Notes: generated by a model from the letters alone, not told the origin. A stretch of DNA of 64,000 nucleotides from Dokdonella immobilis (GCF_900115085.1 NZ_FOVF01000011.1:51024-115023); one strand, 5' to 3'. Shown: positions 43,709 through 53,401, numbered from the stretch's first letter. Numbers and translations: made by a program.

Positions 43709-44506
43709 TCAGCGACTGTCCGGCGCTGCCGTCAGGCCGAGCGCATCGGCCATCGAATAGACTCCCGGTTTTTGCCCGGCCAGCCAGCGCGCTGCCCTCA
43801 GCGCGCCACGTGCAAACACGTCGCGATCACTCGCGCGATGGATCAGTTCGACGCGCTCGCCGGGTCCGGCGAGGCGGACTTCATGCTCGCCGACGATGTC
43901 GCCGGCCCTGATGACGGCGTAGCCGACGCTGCCGTCCTGGCGTGGACCCGATCGATCGATCGCGGCGTCGCCCTGCAGGCTGCCGCGAGCCTGGCGGGAA
44001 CGCTCGCCGAGCATCAGTGCCGTTCCCGATGGCGCATCGCGCTTGTGCCGATGATGGGCTTCGATGATCTCGCAATCCCAGTCCGGCAGCAGCCGCGCCG
44101 CCTGTTCGACCAGATGGGCCAGGACCGCAATACCCGCGCTGAAATTGGCCGCCCACAGAACCGGAACCTCGGCCGAGGCCCGCTGCATCGCGCTGCGCTG
44201 GGCCTCGCTCAGTCCGGTCGATCCACTGACCAGCGCAAGCCGCCGCGCTCGAGCCAGATCCAGGGCCGCATCGAATCCCGAGCTGCCGGAAAAGTCCACG
44301 AGCACGTCGGCCCGCAGGTCCTTCGGCGCTGCAGTCGTGTATGAAAAACCCGGCTGGATGCTCCTCGCCGCAGGATCGGGCTCGTTGCCCGGGCGCACCA
44401 GTGCCGCGGCGATGGACAGCTCGGAGTCTTCCATGGCAAGCCTGAGGACAGCCTGCCCCATCCTGCCCGCAGCACCGCAGACCACCAGTTGCAACGACTT
44501 GCCCAT
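43709..44506 (-). CDS. dapB: 4-hydroxy-tetrahydrodipicolinate reductase
   Basis: 265 residues from MGKSLQLVVCGAAGRMG, which forms the nucleotide-binding loop. The catalytic segment EAHHRHKRDAPSGTALML carries the active-site histidine and lysine. VDFSGSSG and ANFSAGIAVLAHL are also typical. The enzyme reduces the dihydrodipicolinate precursor in lysine and peptidoglycan (diaminopimelate) synthesis. The longer reading to 44734 adds an implausible Arg-rich leader. It follows dnaJ by 62 bases on the same strand. Confidence 0.94.
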   Translation of the reverse strand: MGKSLQLVVCGAAGRMGQAVLRLAMEDSELSIAAALVRPGNEPDPAARSIQPGFSYTTAAPKDLRADVLVDFSGSSGFDAALDLARARRLALVSGSTGLSEAQRSAMQRASAEVPVLWAANFSAGIAVLAHLVEQAARLLPDWDCEIIEAHHRHKRDAPSGTALMLGERSRQARGSLQGDAAIDRSGPRQDGSVGYAVIRAGDIVGEHEVRLAGPGERVELIHRASDRDVFARGALRAARWLAGQKPGVYSMADALGLTAAPDSR

Positions 44507-44568
44507 GTACGCTCCCCGGTCGATGGACGCAGGGTAAACCGATCCCCGCACCTCGTGCCATCGTCCCG

Positions 44569-45696
44569 TCAGGAGGTCACGCGATCCCAGAATTGCTTGA
44601 CGCCGTCGAACCACGAGCGATTCCGCGGCGAATGCGTGTGCGCATTTTCGCCGACGAAGGTCGACTCGAACTCTTCCAGCAGTTCGCGCTGGCGCGCGGT
44701 CAGCTTGACCGGCGTCTCGAGGACGACGCGGCACAGCAGGTCGCCGGTGCGGCCGCTGCGGACCGATTTGACGCCCTTTCCGCGCAACCGAAACAGCTTG
44801 CCGGTCTGCGTTTCCGGCGGAATCGTCACGGTCGCTTCGCCACCGAGGGTGGGCACCGAGAGTTCGGCGCCGAGGGTCGCCTGGGCGAAGCGGACCGGTA
44901 CTTCGCAGTAGAGGTCGTCGCCTTCGCGCGTGAAGATCGGGTGTTCACGGACGCGGACTTCGACATACAGGTCGCCCGGAACGGTTCCGGCCGGGCCCGC
45001 TTCGCCCTGCCCGGTCAGTCGGATGCGATCACCATTGTCGACGCCAGCCGGGATCTTCACGTCAAGCGTGCGCTCGTCGTTGATCCGACCTTCGCCGCGG
45101 CAGCTTCGACACGGATTGGCCACGGTCTTGCCGGAACCGGCGCAATGCGGACAGGTCTGCTGCACCGAGAAGATGCCGTTCTGCATGCGCACGCGGCCGT
45201 GGCCGCGACAGGTCGCGCAGGTCGAGGTCTTGCCGTCCTCGGAGCCGCTGCCCGAACACTCGGAGCAGGCTACCAGGGTCGGCACCTCGATCTGCTTGTC
45301 GACCCCGAACACCGCTTCTTCGAGGTCCAGTTCCAGCAGGTAGCGCAGGTCGGAACCGCGTCGGGCCCGTCCGCGACCGCCGCCCATGCCGAAGATGTCA
45401 CTGAAAATATCGCCGAAGATGTCACCGACGTCGCCATTGAACCCGCCGCCGCGGCCGCCCATGCCATGCTCGAAGGCGGCATGGCCGTACTGGTCGTAGG
45501 CAGCCCGCTTCTGGCCGTCACCGAGGATCTCGTAGGCCTCCTTGGCCTCCTTGAATTTTTCCTGGGCATGCGGATCGTCCGGACAGCGGTCCGGATGACA
45601 CTTCATGGCGAGGCGACGGAACGCCTTCTTCAGGTCATCGTCCGAAGCCGTCCGTTCAATGCCGAGGACTTCGTAGTAGCAACGTTTGCTGGTCAT
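44569..45696 (-). CDS. dnaJ: Chaperone protein DnaJ
   Basis: 375 residues from [12 protein letters not shown] (an ATG at 45720 would add eight). The J domain contains the HPD motif ([11 protein letters not shown]). A Gly/Phe-rich linker (about 72-115: [23 protein letters not shown]) precedes the zinc domain, whose four Cys repeats are [24 protein letters not shown] and CRSCRGEG. The C-terminal substrate-binding domains follow. It stimulates DnaK ATPase. It is separated from dnaK by a hairpin. Confidence 0.96.
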   Translation of the reverse strand: MTSKRCYYEVLGIERTASDDDLKKAFRRLAMKCHPDRCPDDPHAQEKFKEAKEAYEILGDGQKRAAYDQYGHAAFEHGMGGRGGGFNGDVGDIFGDIFSDIFGMGGGRGRARRGSDLRYLLELDLEEAVFGVDKQIEVPTLVACSECSGSGSEDGKTSTCATCRGHGRVRMQNGIFSVQQTCPHCAGSGKTVANPCRSCRGEGRINDERTLDVKIPAGVDNGDRIRLTGQGEAGPAGTVPGDLYVEVRVREHPIFTREGDDLYCEVPVRFAQATLGAELSVPTLGGEATVTIPPETQTGKLFRLRGKGVKSVRSGRTGDLLCRVVLETPVKLTARQRELLEEFESTFVGENAHTHSPRNRSWFDGVKQFWDRVTS

Positions 45697-45741
45697 GTCG
45701 GAAACGGGCATCGGAGGCAATCAGGACGGTAGGGCGTACAA

Positions 45742-45781
45742 CGGGACGGCACCCGGCGCTGTCGCGCCGGACGCCGTTCCG
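45742..45781 (-). terminator. Long stem-loop between dnaK and dnaJ
   Basis: An inner stem CCGGCGC/GCGCCGG (45753-45770, loop TGTC) sits within an outer nine-pair stem (45742-45750 with 45773-45781). There is no T-run. It may lower dnaJ expression relative to dnaK or stabilise the dnaK mRNA. Confidence 0.5.
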
Positions 45782-45797
45782 CGGGGACATGGCCCAA

Positions 45798-47714
45798 TTA
45801 CTTGTCGCCGTCCTTCACTTCGGTGAACTCGGCGTCGACCACGTCTTCCGGCTGGCCCGGACCAGCCTGCGCGCCACCATCCGCACCCGCCTGCGCACCG
45901 GCCGAGCCCGGCGCCGCATGCAGCGACTGGGCCACTTCCTCGACGCGCGCGATCTTCGCCTCGATCTGCGCCTTGTCGTCGCCCTTCATGGCCTTGTCGA
46001 GTTCCGACAGCGCCTCTTCGATGCTGCCGAGCTGCTCGCCGGGAACTTTGCCGCCGTGTTCCTTGAGCGCACTGCGCGTGGCATGCACGAGCTGGTCGGC
46101 CTTGTTGCGCGTGGTGACCAGTTCCTGGAAACGCTTGTCCTCCTCGCGATTGGCCTCGGCGTCGTTGACCATGCGCTGGATCTCCTCGTCGGACAGGCCG
46201 GAACCGGCCTTGATCTCGATGCGCTGCTCCTTGCCGGTCTTCTTGTCCTTTGCCGACACATGCAGGATGCCGTTGGCGTCAATGTCGAAGGTGACCTCGA
46301 CCTGCGGCATGCCGCGCGGTGCAGCCTCGATGCCGGCCAGATCGAACTTGGCCAGCGACTTGTTGAAGCGTGCCTGGTCACGCTCGCCCTGCAGCACATG
46401 CACGGTGACCGCGCTCTGATTGTCCTCGGCGGTCGAGAACACCTGGCTGGCCTTGGTCGGAATCGTCGTGTTCTTCTCGATCAGCTTGGTGAACACGCCG
46501 CCGAGGGTCTCGATGCCGAGCGACAGCGGGGTCACGTCGAGCAGCAGCACGTCCTTGACCGATCCGGACAGCACGCCGCCCTGGACAGCCGCACCGATGG
46601 CCACGGCTTCGTCGGGGTTGACGTCCTTGCGCGGTTCCTTGCCAAAGAAGTCCTTGACCGCATCCTGCACTTTCGGCATGCGGGTCTGGCCACCGACCAG
46701 GATCACTTCCGAAATGTCGGAAACCTTCAGGCCGGCATCGGAAAGCGCCGTACGGCACGGCTCGATCGTGCGCTTGATCAGGTCTTCGACCAGCGACTCG
46801 AGCTTGGACCGGGTCAGGCGCATTTCCAGATGCACGCCTTCGTTGTTGACCTGGGTGATGAACGGCTCGTTGATGTCGGTCTGCTGGCGCGAGCTCAGCT
46901 CGATTTTCGCGCGCTCCGCCGCCGAGCGAACTCGCTGCAACTGGATCGGATTCTTGCGCAGGTCGACGCCGTGCTGCTTTTCGAATTCATCGATGATGTA
47001 GTCGATGACGCGCTTGTCGAAATCCTCGCCGCCGAGGAAGGTGTCGCCATTCGTGGCCAGCACCTCGAACTGCTTCTCGCCGTCGATTTCGGCAATCTCG
47101 ATGATCGAGATGTCGAAGGTGCCGCCACCGAGGTCATAGACCGCGACCTTGCGGTCGCCGCCCTTCTTGTCGAGGCCGTAGGCCAGCGCGGCCGCGGTCG
47201 GCTCGTTGATGATGCGCTTGACTTCGAGACCGGCGATGCGGCCGGCGTCCTTGGTCGCCTGGCGCTGGCTGTCGTTGAAGTAGGCCGGTACGGTGATGAC
47301 CGCTTCGGTCACCGGCTCGCCGAGATAGTCCTCGGCCGTCTTCTTCATCTTCATCAGCACCTGCGCGGACACTTCCGGCGGCGCCATCTTCTTGCCGTCG
47401 GCCGTCTCGACCCAGGCGTCGCCGTTGTCATGGGCGATGATCTTGTAGGGGACGAGGTCGATGTCCTTCTTGACCTCGTTGTCGGTGAACTTGCGTCCGA
47501 TCAGGCGCTTGACCGCCGAGAACGTGTTCTTCGGATTGGTCACGGCGCCGCGGCGCGCGGTGGCGCCGACCAGGACTTCGCCGTCCTTGAACGCAACGAC
47601 GGACGGGGTCGTGCGGTCGCCTTCGGAATTCTCGATGACGCGGACCGAACCGCCTTCCATGACCGCGACGCACGAGTTGGTCGTGCCGAGGTCGATACCA
47701 ATAATCTTGCCCAT
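45798..47714 (-). CDS. dnaK: Chaperone protein DnaK (Hsp70)
   Basis: 638 residues, identical in length to E. coli Dna[23 protein letters not shown] opens the ATPase domain (quoted only in part: [16 protein letters not shown]). [13 protein letters not shown] and [12 protein letters not shown] are the other nucleotide-binding motifs, and [19 protein letters not shown] corresponds here to [14 protein letters not shown] in the linker to the substrate-binding domain. The C-terminal lid ends with a Gly/Ala/Gln-rich tail and [11 protein letters not shown]. The start is chosen at 47714; the 14 residues upstream lack family support. Confidence 0.97.
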   Translation of the reverse strand: MGKIIGIDLGTTNSCVAVMEGGSVRVIENSEGDRTTPSVVAFKDGEVLVGATARRGAVTNPKNTFSAVKRLIGRKFTDNEVKKDIDLVPYKIIAHDNGDAWVETADGKKMAPPEVSAQVLMKMKKTAEDYLGEPVTEAVITVPAYFNDSQRQATKDAGRIAGLEVKRIINEPTAAALAYGLDKKGGDRKVAVYDLGGGTFDISIIEIAEIDGEKQFEVLATNGDTFLGGEDFDKRVIDYIIDEFEKQHGVDLRKNPIQLQRVRSAAERAKIELSSRQQTDINEPFITQVNNEGVHLEMRLTRSKLESLVEDLIKRTIEPCRTALSDAGLKVSDISEVILVGGQTRMPKVQDAVKDFFGKEPRKDVNPDEAVAIGAAVQGGVLSGSVKDVLLLDVTPLSLGIETLGGVFTKLIEKNTTIPTKASQVFSTAEDNQSAVTVHVLQGERDQARFNKSLAKFDLAGIEAAPRGMPQVEVTFDIDANGILHVSAKDKKTGKEQRIEIKAGSGLSDEEIQRMVNDAEANREEDKRFQELVTTRNKADQLVHATRSALKEHGGKVPGEQLGSIEEALSELDKAMKGDDKAQIEAKIARVEEVAQSLHAAPGSAGAQAGADGGAQAGPGQPEDVVDAEFTEVKDGDK

Positions 47715-47817
47715 GTGTGTCTCTCCCAAACTATCGATTTCGGCCGCATCGGCCACTGGCGCTGAACTGGGGGTGCTACGTCAGGATTCAAGCTTCCCGG
47801 CCGCGATATCAGCCGGC

Positions 47818-48354
47818 TCAGGCCGGCGCCTGGGCCACGTTGACCAGGGCCGGACGCAACAACCGCTCGTTGAGGACGTAGCCCTTCTGCAGCACGGCGA
47901 CCACGGTGTTCGGTGCGTGCTCGGTGGTATCGACCATACTCATGGCCTGGTGCCGTTCCGGGTCGAACGCCTCGCCGACCGGATTTACGATGACGATGCC
48001 ATGCGCGGTGACCACGCGCATCAGCTCCTTCAGGGTCAGCTCTACGCCAGCCCTGAGTCCACCGCCTTCGGTCTTGTCGGCGACCAGTCCGCGCTCGAGG
48101 TTGTCGATGACGGGCAGCAGTTCGGCCAGCAGCTTTTCGTTGGCGAACTTGCGCGCCTGGTCCAGATCGCGCTGCAGGCGCTTGCGCTGATTCTCGATTT
48201 CGGCGCGTTCGCGCAGGACCAGCTCGCGCATCTCGCCGAGCTTGGTCTCGTATTCGGCCATCAGGTTGGCCAGCGCCTCGTCGCCCCCGGCCAGGGTGGT
48301 TTCGTCGACCGGCGATTGTTCCGCCTCGTCGCGCGCCGGATCGGTGTTTTCCAT
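47818..48354 (-). CDS. grpE: Nucleotide exchange factor GrpE
   Basis: 178 residues from MENTDPARDEAEQ, preceded by GGAGG at four bases. The acidic N-terminus leads to a long helical dimer stalk (about 28-85, YETKLGEMRELVLRERAEIE) and the C-terminal beta domain with GEAFDPERHQAMSMVDT and NTVVAVLQKGYVLNERLLRPA. GrpE releases ADP from DnaK. It lies between hrcA and dnaK in the standard heat-shock order. Confidence 0.96.
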   Translation of the reverse strand: MENTDPARDEAEQSPVDETTLAGGDEALANLMAEYETKLGEMRELVLRERAEIENQRKRLQRDLDQARKFANEKLLAELLPVIDNLERGLVADKTEGGGLRAGVELTLKELMRVVTAHGIVIVNPVGEAFDPERHQAMSMVDTTEHAPNTVVAVLQKGYVLNERLLRPALVNVAQAPA

Positions 48355-48376
48355 TTCGCCTCCACAAGCAAGATGC

Positions 48377-48401
48377 GGCCGGATGGCGTGCCATCCTGGC
48401 C
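48377..48401 (-). terminator. Hairpin between hrcA and grpE
   Basis: GGCC-GGATGGC, a tight turn, GCCATCC-T-GGCC form an 11-pair stem with one bulge, ending 23 bases before the grpE ATG. It could separate hrcA from grpE transcripts or act in heat control of grpE. No CIRCE motif is present in the same gap. Confidence 0.45.
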
Positions 48402-48501
48402 GGATTTCCGACAATGAATCATTGGCCTGCCCCCGGGAGGGTGTCCGCCGCTCACTGCGTGTGCGCGGGCGGCGCCTGCGGGGTCCGGCTTCCCGGGCTT
48501 C

Positions 48502-49560
48502 CTATGGGGGCGTCGCCGAGCGGTTCAAGGCTCCGGAAATCAATTGCGCGGTCGTAGCGACCACGGGAATGACGCGTTCGTAGGCCATCCGCGTCGGGCC
48601 GATCACGCCGAGCACGCCGAGCACCCGATTGCCGACGCCATAGGGGGCGGTGACCAGCGAATAGCCGCCGAGAGCCGCGAATCCGGACTCCTCGCCGATG
48701 AACAGGCGAACGCCGTCGGCGCGCGAGCAGCGATCGAGCAACTGCAGCAAGTCGCGCTTGCGCTGGAATGCATCGAACAGGTCGCGCAGGCGATCCACTT
48801 CGGAAAGTTCATGCACGCCCATCAGGTTGGTCTGACCGGACACGAGCATGTCGTTGTCGGCCGGGGACTGGAAGGCCTGCTGAGCCACCTCGACGGCCGT
48901 CGACAGCAGGCGATTGAGGCGGGCGCCCTCCTCGCGCATCTCGCGCAACAGGCGTGTGCGGATTTCTTCGAGGCGCAAACCCGCAAAGTTCGAATTGAGG
49001 TAATTGGCGGTCTGCTCGAGCTCGCTCGGCGAATAGACATGCTGGGTTTCGATGACCCGGTTCTGTACCTGCCCATCCGTGAACACCAGGATGACCAGCA
49101 AGCGGTTGGCATCGAGGGCGACGAAGTCGATGTGCCGGAACGGAAACTCGTCGTGCCGCGGCACGCTGACCACGCCGACGAAGCGGGTAATTTCGGAAAG
49201 CAGGGCGCTGGCGCTGCCGAGCAGGGCCGGGGTCGCTGCCCCGGTTGGCAATTCCCTGCGCAGCTGTTCGACCTGCGGCTCGCCGAGCGGGCGCATTTCG
49301 AGCAGGCTGTCGACGAACACGCGATAGCCCTGGGCGGTCGGAACGCGTCCGGCCGAGGTATGCGGTGCGGCGACCAGGCCGGCGTCCTCGAGGTCGGCCA
49401 TGATGTTTCGGATCGTGGCCGGGCTGAGATCGAGCCCCGACGACTTGGCCAGGGTGCGCGATCCCACCGGCTGGCCATCGGCGATGTATTGCGCTATCAG
49501 GCTGCGCAACAGGCTGCGCGATCGTGCATCGAGTGAGTCGGGGTTGCCTGGATAGCTCAT
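48502..49560 (-). CDS. hrcA: Heat-inducible transcription repressor HrcA
   Basis: 352 residues from MSYPGNPDSLDARSRSLL. The N-terminal winged helix-turn-helix includes ADGQPVGSRTLAKSSGLDLS and ATIRNIMADLEDAGLV, followed by HTSAGRVPTAQGYRVFVD; this run is diagnostic. The GAF-like regulatory part and the C-terminal VIGPTRMAYERVIPVV are standard. HrcA binds CIRCE sequences and represses chaperone genes. I find no CIRCE copy near this operon, so its targets may lie elsewhere, for example at groESL. It is divergent from recN across 180 bases. Confidence 0.95.
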   Translation of the reverse strand: MSYPGNPDSLDARSRSLLRSLIAQYIADGQPVGSRTLAKSSGLDLSPATIRNIMADLEDAGLVAAPHTSAGRVPTAQGYRVFVDSLLEMRPLGEPQVEQLRRELPTGAATPALLGSASALLSEITRFVGVVSVPRHDEFPFRHIDFVALDANRLLVILVFTDGQVQNRVIETQHVYSPSELEQTANYLNSNFAGLRLEEIRTRLLREMREEGARLNRLLSTAVEVAQQAFQSPADNDMLVSGQTNLMGVHELSEVDRLRDLFDAFQRKRDLLQLLDRCSRADGVRLFIGEESGFAALGGYSLVTAPYGVGNRVLGVLGVIGPTRMAYERVIPVVATTAQLISGALNRSATPP

Positions 49561-49740
49561 GTGCGCAGCATACACAGCAGCCATGGACAGGCAAGCACGC
49601 TGAGGGCCAGGCGCAGGGATTGCGACGCACCTCCGCGAAACTGGCCCGACGGCGGGATCCCGGACCCCGCCGATCCTGCCCGGATTTGCGACAATCCGCG
49701 CCGGTCCGGAAACTTCACGTTCGAAACCAGGGAAGCAGGC

Positions 49741-51417
49741 ATGCTGCGTACGCTTTACGTCAAAGACTTCGCGATTGTCGGTGAGGCCGAAATAGGCTTC
49801 GGCGCTGGCCTCACCGTGGTCACCGGCGAGACCGGTGCGGGCAAGTCGCTTCTCGTCGATGCCCTGCTCCTGCTCGCGGGCAACCGGGCCGACGCCAGCC
49901 TGGTCCGGCACGGCTGCGAGCGTGCCGAGCTGTCGGCCGAATTCGATCTCGGTGAACGCACGGACCTGCGTGACTGGTTGCGCGAAGAGGCGCTCGACGA
50001 TGAGGAGGCCTGCCAGTTGCGCCGGGTCATCCGCAGCGAGGGCAGCTCGCGTGCCTGGATCAACGGTCGACCAGTCACACTGACCCAACTGAAGGCGCTC
50101 GGCGAGCGCCTTATAGAGATCCATGGCCAGCACGAGCACCAGGCCCTGCTAGAACGCAGCCAGCAACTCGCCCTACTCGACGCGTTCGGAGGCCACGGCG
50201 AGGCGCTCGAGCGTGTGCGCGCGCTGGCAAGTTCGTGGCGCACGGTCAATGCGGCGATCCGCGAGATCTCCGGCGATGAAGACCATGGCGAACGCATCGA
50301 GTGGCTGGGCCATCAGGTCAATGAGCTCGAAACGCATGCGCTCGATGTGCAGGCGCTGGCCACGCTCGAGGACACCCACAAACGCCTGGCCAACTCCGGA
50401 CAATTGCTGCAAGGCTGCGCCGGCCTCGCTGACCAGCTCGACGGCGACAGCGAATTCAGCGTTTCTCGCCTGATAGCCCGCGCCCACGGCGAGTGCGTCC
50501 GCCTGGCCGCCCTCGACCCCAAGCTCGAAGCGATCGGCGAATTGCTCGACGCCGCCAGAATCCATGTCGACGAATCCGTAGACAGTCTGGCCCGCTATCA
50601 GAGCTCGCTTGATCTGGATCCTGAGCGCTATGCCGAGATCGATGCTCAACTCGGCAAGCTGCACGAGCTTTCGCGCAAGCACCGGGTGCCGATGGCCGAC
50701 CTCAAGGCACACGGCCAGGCCCTGCGCGAGGAACTCGATGCCTTGCGTAGTGCCGGCATCCGTCTGCTCGCGCTGCAAAAGCAGGAAACTGAAATCCGGC
50801 GTGAGTTCGAAACGGCGGCCAAGGCATTGAGCCTGGCCCGAACCGGCGCGGCCAAACGCCTCGGTGACGCCGTCGGAGCGCTTCTGGCCGACCTCGGCAT
50901 GGCCGGGGGGCGCTTCGAGGTCGCACTCGAGCCGACCCCGAACAAGGATCCCGACGCCCAGGGCACGGAACGCTGCGAATTCCTGGTCAGCGCCAATCCG
51001 GGCCAACCCGTGCGCGCCTTGCGCAAGGTCGCTTCCGGCGGCGAACTGTCGCGCATCAGCCTCGCCCTCGAAGTGGCCGCGCTCGGATTCGACGAGGTCG
51101 GCAGCATGGTCTTCGACGAAGTCGACGCCGGCATCGGCGGCGCCGTGGCCGAAGTGGTCGGCCAGAAATTGCGCCGACTTGGCCAGCAGCGGCAAGTACT
51201 TTGCGTGACCCATCTGCCGCAGGTGGCCGCCCAGGGCCATGCGCACCTGAAGGTCAGCAAGGCGAGCGAAGCGGATTCGACCGAAACCCGCATCGAAGTG
51301 CTCGATTCCCGAGCCCGTCGCGACGAGATCGCCCGCATGCTCGGCGGTGTCGAGATCACGCGGGAAACGCTCGCCCACGCGAAACAGATGCTGCAGGTGG
51401 CGCAAGCCAGCGATTGA
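49741..51417 (+). CDS. recN: DNA repair protein RecN
   Basis: 558 residues (E. coli 553), an SMC-like ATPase for double-strand break repair. It starts MLRTLYVKDFAIVGEAEIGF. Walker A is TGETGAGKSLLVDALLLL (residues about 29-46), and the ABC signature ASGGELSRISLALEV is near 430, followed by Walker B MVFDEVDAGIGG. Long coiled coils fill the middle (about 150-360). The reading that begins at 49561 overlaps the hrcA promoter and is rejected. It is the last recognisable chromosomal backbone gene before the island. Confidence 0.96.
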   Translation: MLRTLYVKDFAIVGEAEIGFGAGLTVVTGETGAGKSLLVDALLLLAGNRADASLVRHGCERAELSAEFDLGERTDLRDWLREEALDDEEACQLRRVIRSEGSSRAWINGRPVTLTQLKALGERLIEIHGQHEHQALLERSQQLALLDAFGGHGEALERVRALASSWRTVNAAIREISGDEDHGERIEWLGHQVNELETHALDVQALATLEDTHKRLANSGQLLQGCAGLADQLDGDSEFSVSRLIARAHGECVRLAALDPKLEAIGELLDAARIHVDESVDSLARYQSSLDLDPERYAEIDAQLGKLHELSRKHRVPMADLKAHGQALREELDALRSAGIRLLALQKQETEIRREFETAAKALSLARTGAAKRLGDAVGALLADLGMAGGRFEVALEPTPNKDPDAQGTERCEFLVSANPGQPVRALRKVASGGELSRISLALEVAALGFDEVGSMVFDEVDAGIGGAVAEVVGQKLRRLGQQRQVLCVTHLPQVAAQGHAHLKVSKASEADSTETRIEVLDSRARRDEIARMLGGVEITRETLAHAKQMLQVAQASD

Positions 51418-51578
51418 GTGCGCCCCCGGGTCTGGAACTGCAGGACGCCGGCGCAGACGGTCCAAATTCGTTCCCCTCGGTACCGAAGGCAGGATGCCGG
51501 AGCGAACATTGCCGACGGCAATGGCCCGAAGGGCGGAGGGCGGGACGCCCGGAGTCAACCAACGGGTCCGTCCACCAC

Positions 51579-51616
51579 CTCTCTCCGCCAGACACAAAAA
51601 AAGCCCCTCGCGGGGC
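51579..51616 (+). repeat. tRNA-Ser 3'-end-like motif with short hairpin (copy 1)
   Basis: CTCTCTCCGCCA is followed by GACACAAAAAAA and a GCCCC-TCGC-GGGGC stem. The first 12 bases resemble the acceptor end of serine tRNA genes including CCA, and the rest resembles the tRNA's terminator. No complete tRNA precedes it. The same unit recurs at 51766 and, inverted, at 51800-51830. In the minus direction the hairpin followed by T7 is a plausible terminator. Confidence 0.55.
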
Positions 51617-51763
51617 CGCTCCGACCAGTTGTGCGGTCGCGTGCCGGGGGATTGTTCGGCCCATCCCTGGGCCTCACCCTCCGCGCTTCGCGCTGCGGGC
51701 CAGCCTTCGGCTGTCCAAAATGGTTCCAGACCATTTTGTCGAACCGGAGGGTTCTCCGGCACC

Positions 51764-51830
51764 CTCTCTCTCCGCCAGATACAAAAAAAGCCCCACGTGG
51801 GGGCTTTTTTTGTATCTGGCGGAGAGAGAG
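51764..51830. terminator. 67-bp inverted repeat with bidirectional terminator, tRNA-Ser-end-like arms
   Basis: Two 31-base arms pair perfectly around a five-base loop, ACGTG. Each arm reads, outside to inside, CTCTCTCTCCGCCA, GATACAAAAAAA, GCCCC. The inner GCCCC/GGGGC stem flanked by A7 and T7 is a textbook bidirectional terminator, and the outer arms are two head-to-head copies of the tRNA-Ser-end-like motif. It lies 168 bases before the integrase gene, where the attachment site of a tRNA-targeted island would be expected. The remainder of the 51418-51997 gap contains an unrelated CAAAATGG/CCATTTTG hairpin (51716-51739). Confidence 0.7.
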
Positions 51831-51890
51831 TCCGATCACGACACGTTCGTCCGAGTCCGTTGGAATCCGCTTGATACCCTGTAGCCCTTA

Positions 51891-51918
51891 TTGGCATTGC
51901 TTTTCCGGTACATAATCA
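51891..51918 (+). promoter_or_regulatory. Candidate promoter of the integrase gene
   Basis: TTGGCA (51891-51896), a 16-bp spacer and TAATCA (51913-51918). Transcription would begin near 51925, some 70 bases before the integrase ATG, which has GGAGGG at 51985-51990. Confidence 0.4.
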
Positions 51919-51997
51919 CTCCGCGCCTATTCGTTGACGTCCGCCAGCATCCGGCGTACTGTGATGGGAACAACGTGGGTATCGGAGGGTTTGGCGG

Positions 51998-53230
51998 ATG
52001 GTTTTCGGCCGAAAAAGACTGGATCCAATCACCATCAAGACCCTGAAGCCGGGCCGCCATGCTGACGGCGGCAACCTCTATCTGCTGGTCAAGCCCGACG
52101 GCCGCAAGACTTGGCTGTTCCGCTACCGCGATCGGATCACCGGAAAGCCTCGCGATGCCGGCCTGGGTCCGCTGGCTGATGTGAACCTGACGCTGGCCAG
52201 AGAAAAGGCGCACGCGATGCGCCTGCAGTTACTCGATGGCGTTGACCCTTTGACCGCGAAGAAGGAACGAAAGGAGACCGAACGGGCGGAGCGAGCCAAG
52301 CGCGTCACGTTCAGCTGGTGCCTCGATCGCTTCTTGGCCATGAACGAGGCCGAATGGCGCAACGAGAAGCACCGCGGCCAATGGCGCAGCACCATGACGA
52401 CCTATGCGGCGCCCCTCATCCCGATGTTCGTTGCCGATATCGAGACGGCGCACGTTGTCGCAGCCCTTGAACCAATTTGGACCACCAAGACCGAGACTGC
52501 CACGCGCGTGCGCCAGCGCATCGAAACAGTGTTGTCCTGGGCGACCGCGAACCGATACCGGCAAGGCGAAAACCCGGCGCGCTGGAAGGGTCACATCGAC
52601 CAGATCCTGCCCAAGCCAGGGAAGCTCAAAAACGTGCGGCATCACCCTGCCGTGCCTTACCTCGACATGCACGCTTTCATCATTGACCTGCGCGAACGTT
52701 CGGGACTTTCTGCGCGCGTTCTGGAATGGCAGATTCTGACCGCAGTTCGCCCTGGCGAAGCGACCGGCACGCAATGGGACGAAATCGATATGGACGCCGC
52801 TGTATGGACCATTCCTGGCGAGCGCATGAAGGCCGGCATTACTCACCGCATCCCGCTGTCCCGCCCTGCGCTTGACCTCCTTCGCTCGCTGCCTCGCGTC
52901 GGGTCGTTCGTCTTCCCTGGCGGCAAACCGAAGGCGCCCCTATCACTCGCCGCCGGCTTGAACTTGATGAGGGACTTGCGACCTGGATTCGTACCGCACG
53001 GACTCCGCTCAAGTTTCCGCGACTGGTGCGCGAATACCGGCGTGAATCGCGATGTTGCCGAACGATGCCTTGCACACGTCGTCAAAGACAAGTCAGAGGC
53101 GGCCTACCAGCGGAGCGACATGTTGGAGCCGCGCAAACGCGTGATGACCGCTTGGGCCAAATTCATCGAGACGCTGCCGCGAACTGGCAACGTTACGAAT
53201 ATTACCAAATCCACGGCGAAGGCAAGCTAG
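51998..53230 (+). CDS. P4-type tyrosine recombinase (island integrase)
   Basis: 410 residues. The N-terminal arm-binding domain (DUF4102-type) contains DGGNLYLLVKPDGRKTWLFRYR. A core-binding domain (about 103-190) precedes the catalytic domain with Arg251 (TAVRPGEATG), His334 and Arg337 (PHGLRSSFRDW), His360 (CLAHVV) and the nucleophile Tyr370 (AAYQRSD). All catalytic residues are present, so it should be active. Enzymes of this type integrate islands at the 3' ends of tRNA genes, in keeping with the tRNA-Ser-like sequences just upstream. The start follows GGAGGG. Confidence 0.93.
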   Translation: MVFGRKRLDPITIKTLKPGRHADGGNLYLLVKPDGRKTWLFRYRDRITGKPRDAGLGPLADVNLTLAREKAHAMRLQLLDGVDPLTAKKERKETERAERAKRVTFSWCLDRFLAMNEAEWRNEKHRGQWRSTMTTYAAPLIPMFVADIETAHVVAALEPIWTTKTETATRVRQRIETVLSWATANRYRQGENPARWKGHIDQILPKPGKLKNVRHHPAVPYLDMHAFIIDLRERSGLSARVLEWQILTAVRPGEATGTQWDEIDMDAAVWTIPGERMKAGITHRIPLSRPALDLLRSLPRVGSFVFPGGKPKAPLSLAAGLNLMRDLRPGFVPHGLRSSFRDWCANTGVNRDVAERCLAHVVKDKSEAAYQRSDMLEPRKRVMTAWAKFIETLPRTGNVTNITKSTAKAS

Positions 53231-53401
53231 CTGCTACGTCCGCACAACTGATGCAAAGCTTGGTGGCAAGGCGGTCAACGCAACACTTCGGCGCTATTTC
53301 TCAGGTTAGAGCTGTGGTTGGCATGCGTGGCCGATCCACAACAAAGTACGCTTGGAGAGGGTGCCGTCGCAGACTAGATTGATCGAGAATGACAATCTCT
53401 G

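Noticed and set aside
45789..47765. Open frame of 658 codons on the plus strand opposite dnaK
   Set aside because: The well-known dnaK antisense frame; produced by codon bias, not a gene.
48355..48501. CIRCE operator or heat-shock promoter before grpE
   Set aside because: No TTAGCACTC/GAGTGCTAA pair and no convincing CTTGAA plus CCCCAT pair could be found.
48505..48545. tRNA-like 5' sequence (GGGGGCGTCGCCGAGCGGTT)
   Set aside because: It resembles the D-arm side of a tRNA-Leu/Ser but no anticodon or T arm follows; it is the C-terminal coding region of hrcA on the other strand.
51418..51900. Several short frames on both strands between recN and the integrase
   Set aside because: They are translations of the dispersed repeat and tRNA-end-like terminator sequences and are not supported by start signals.
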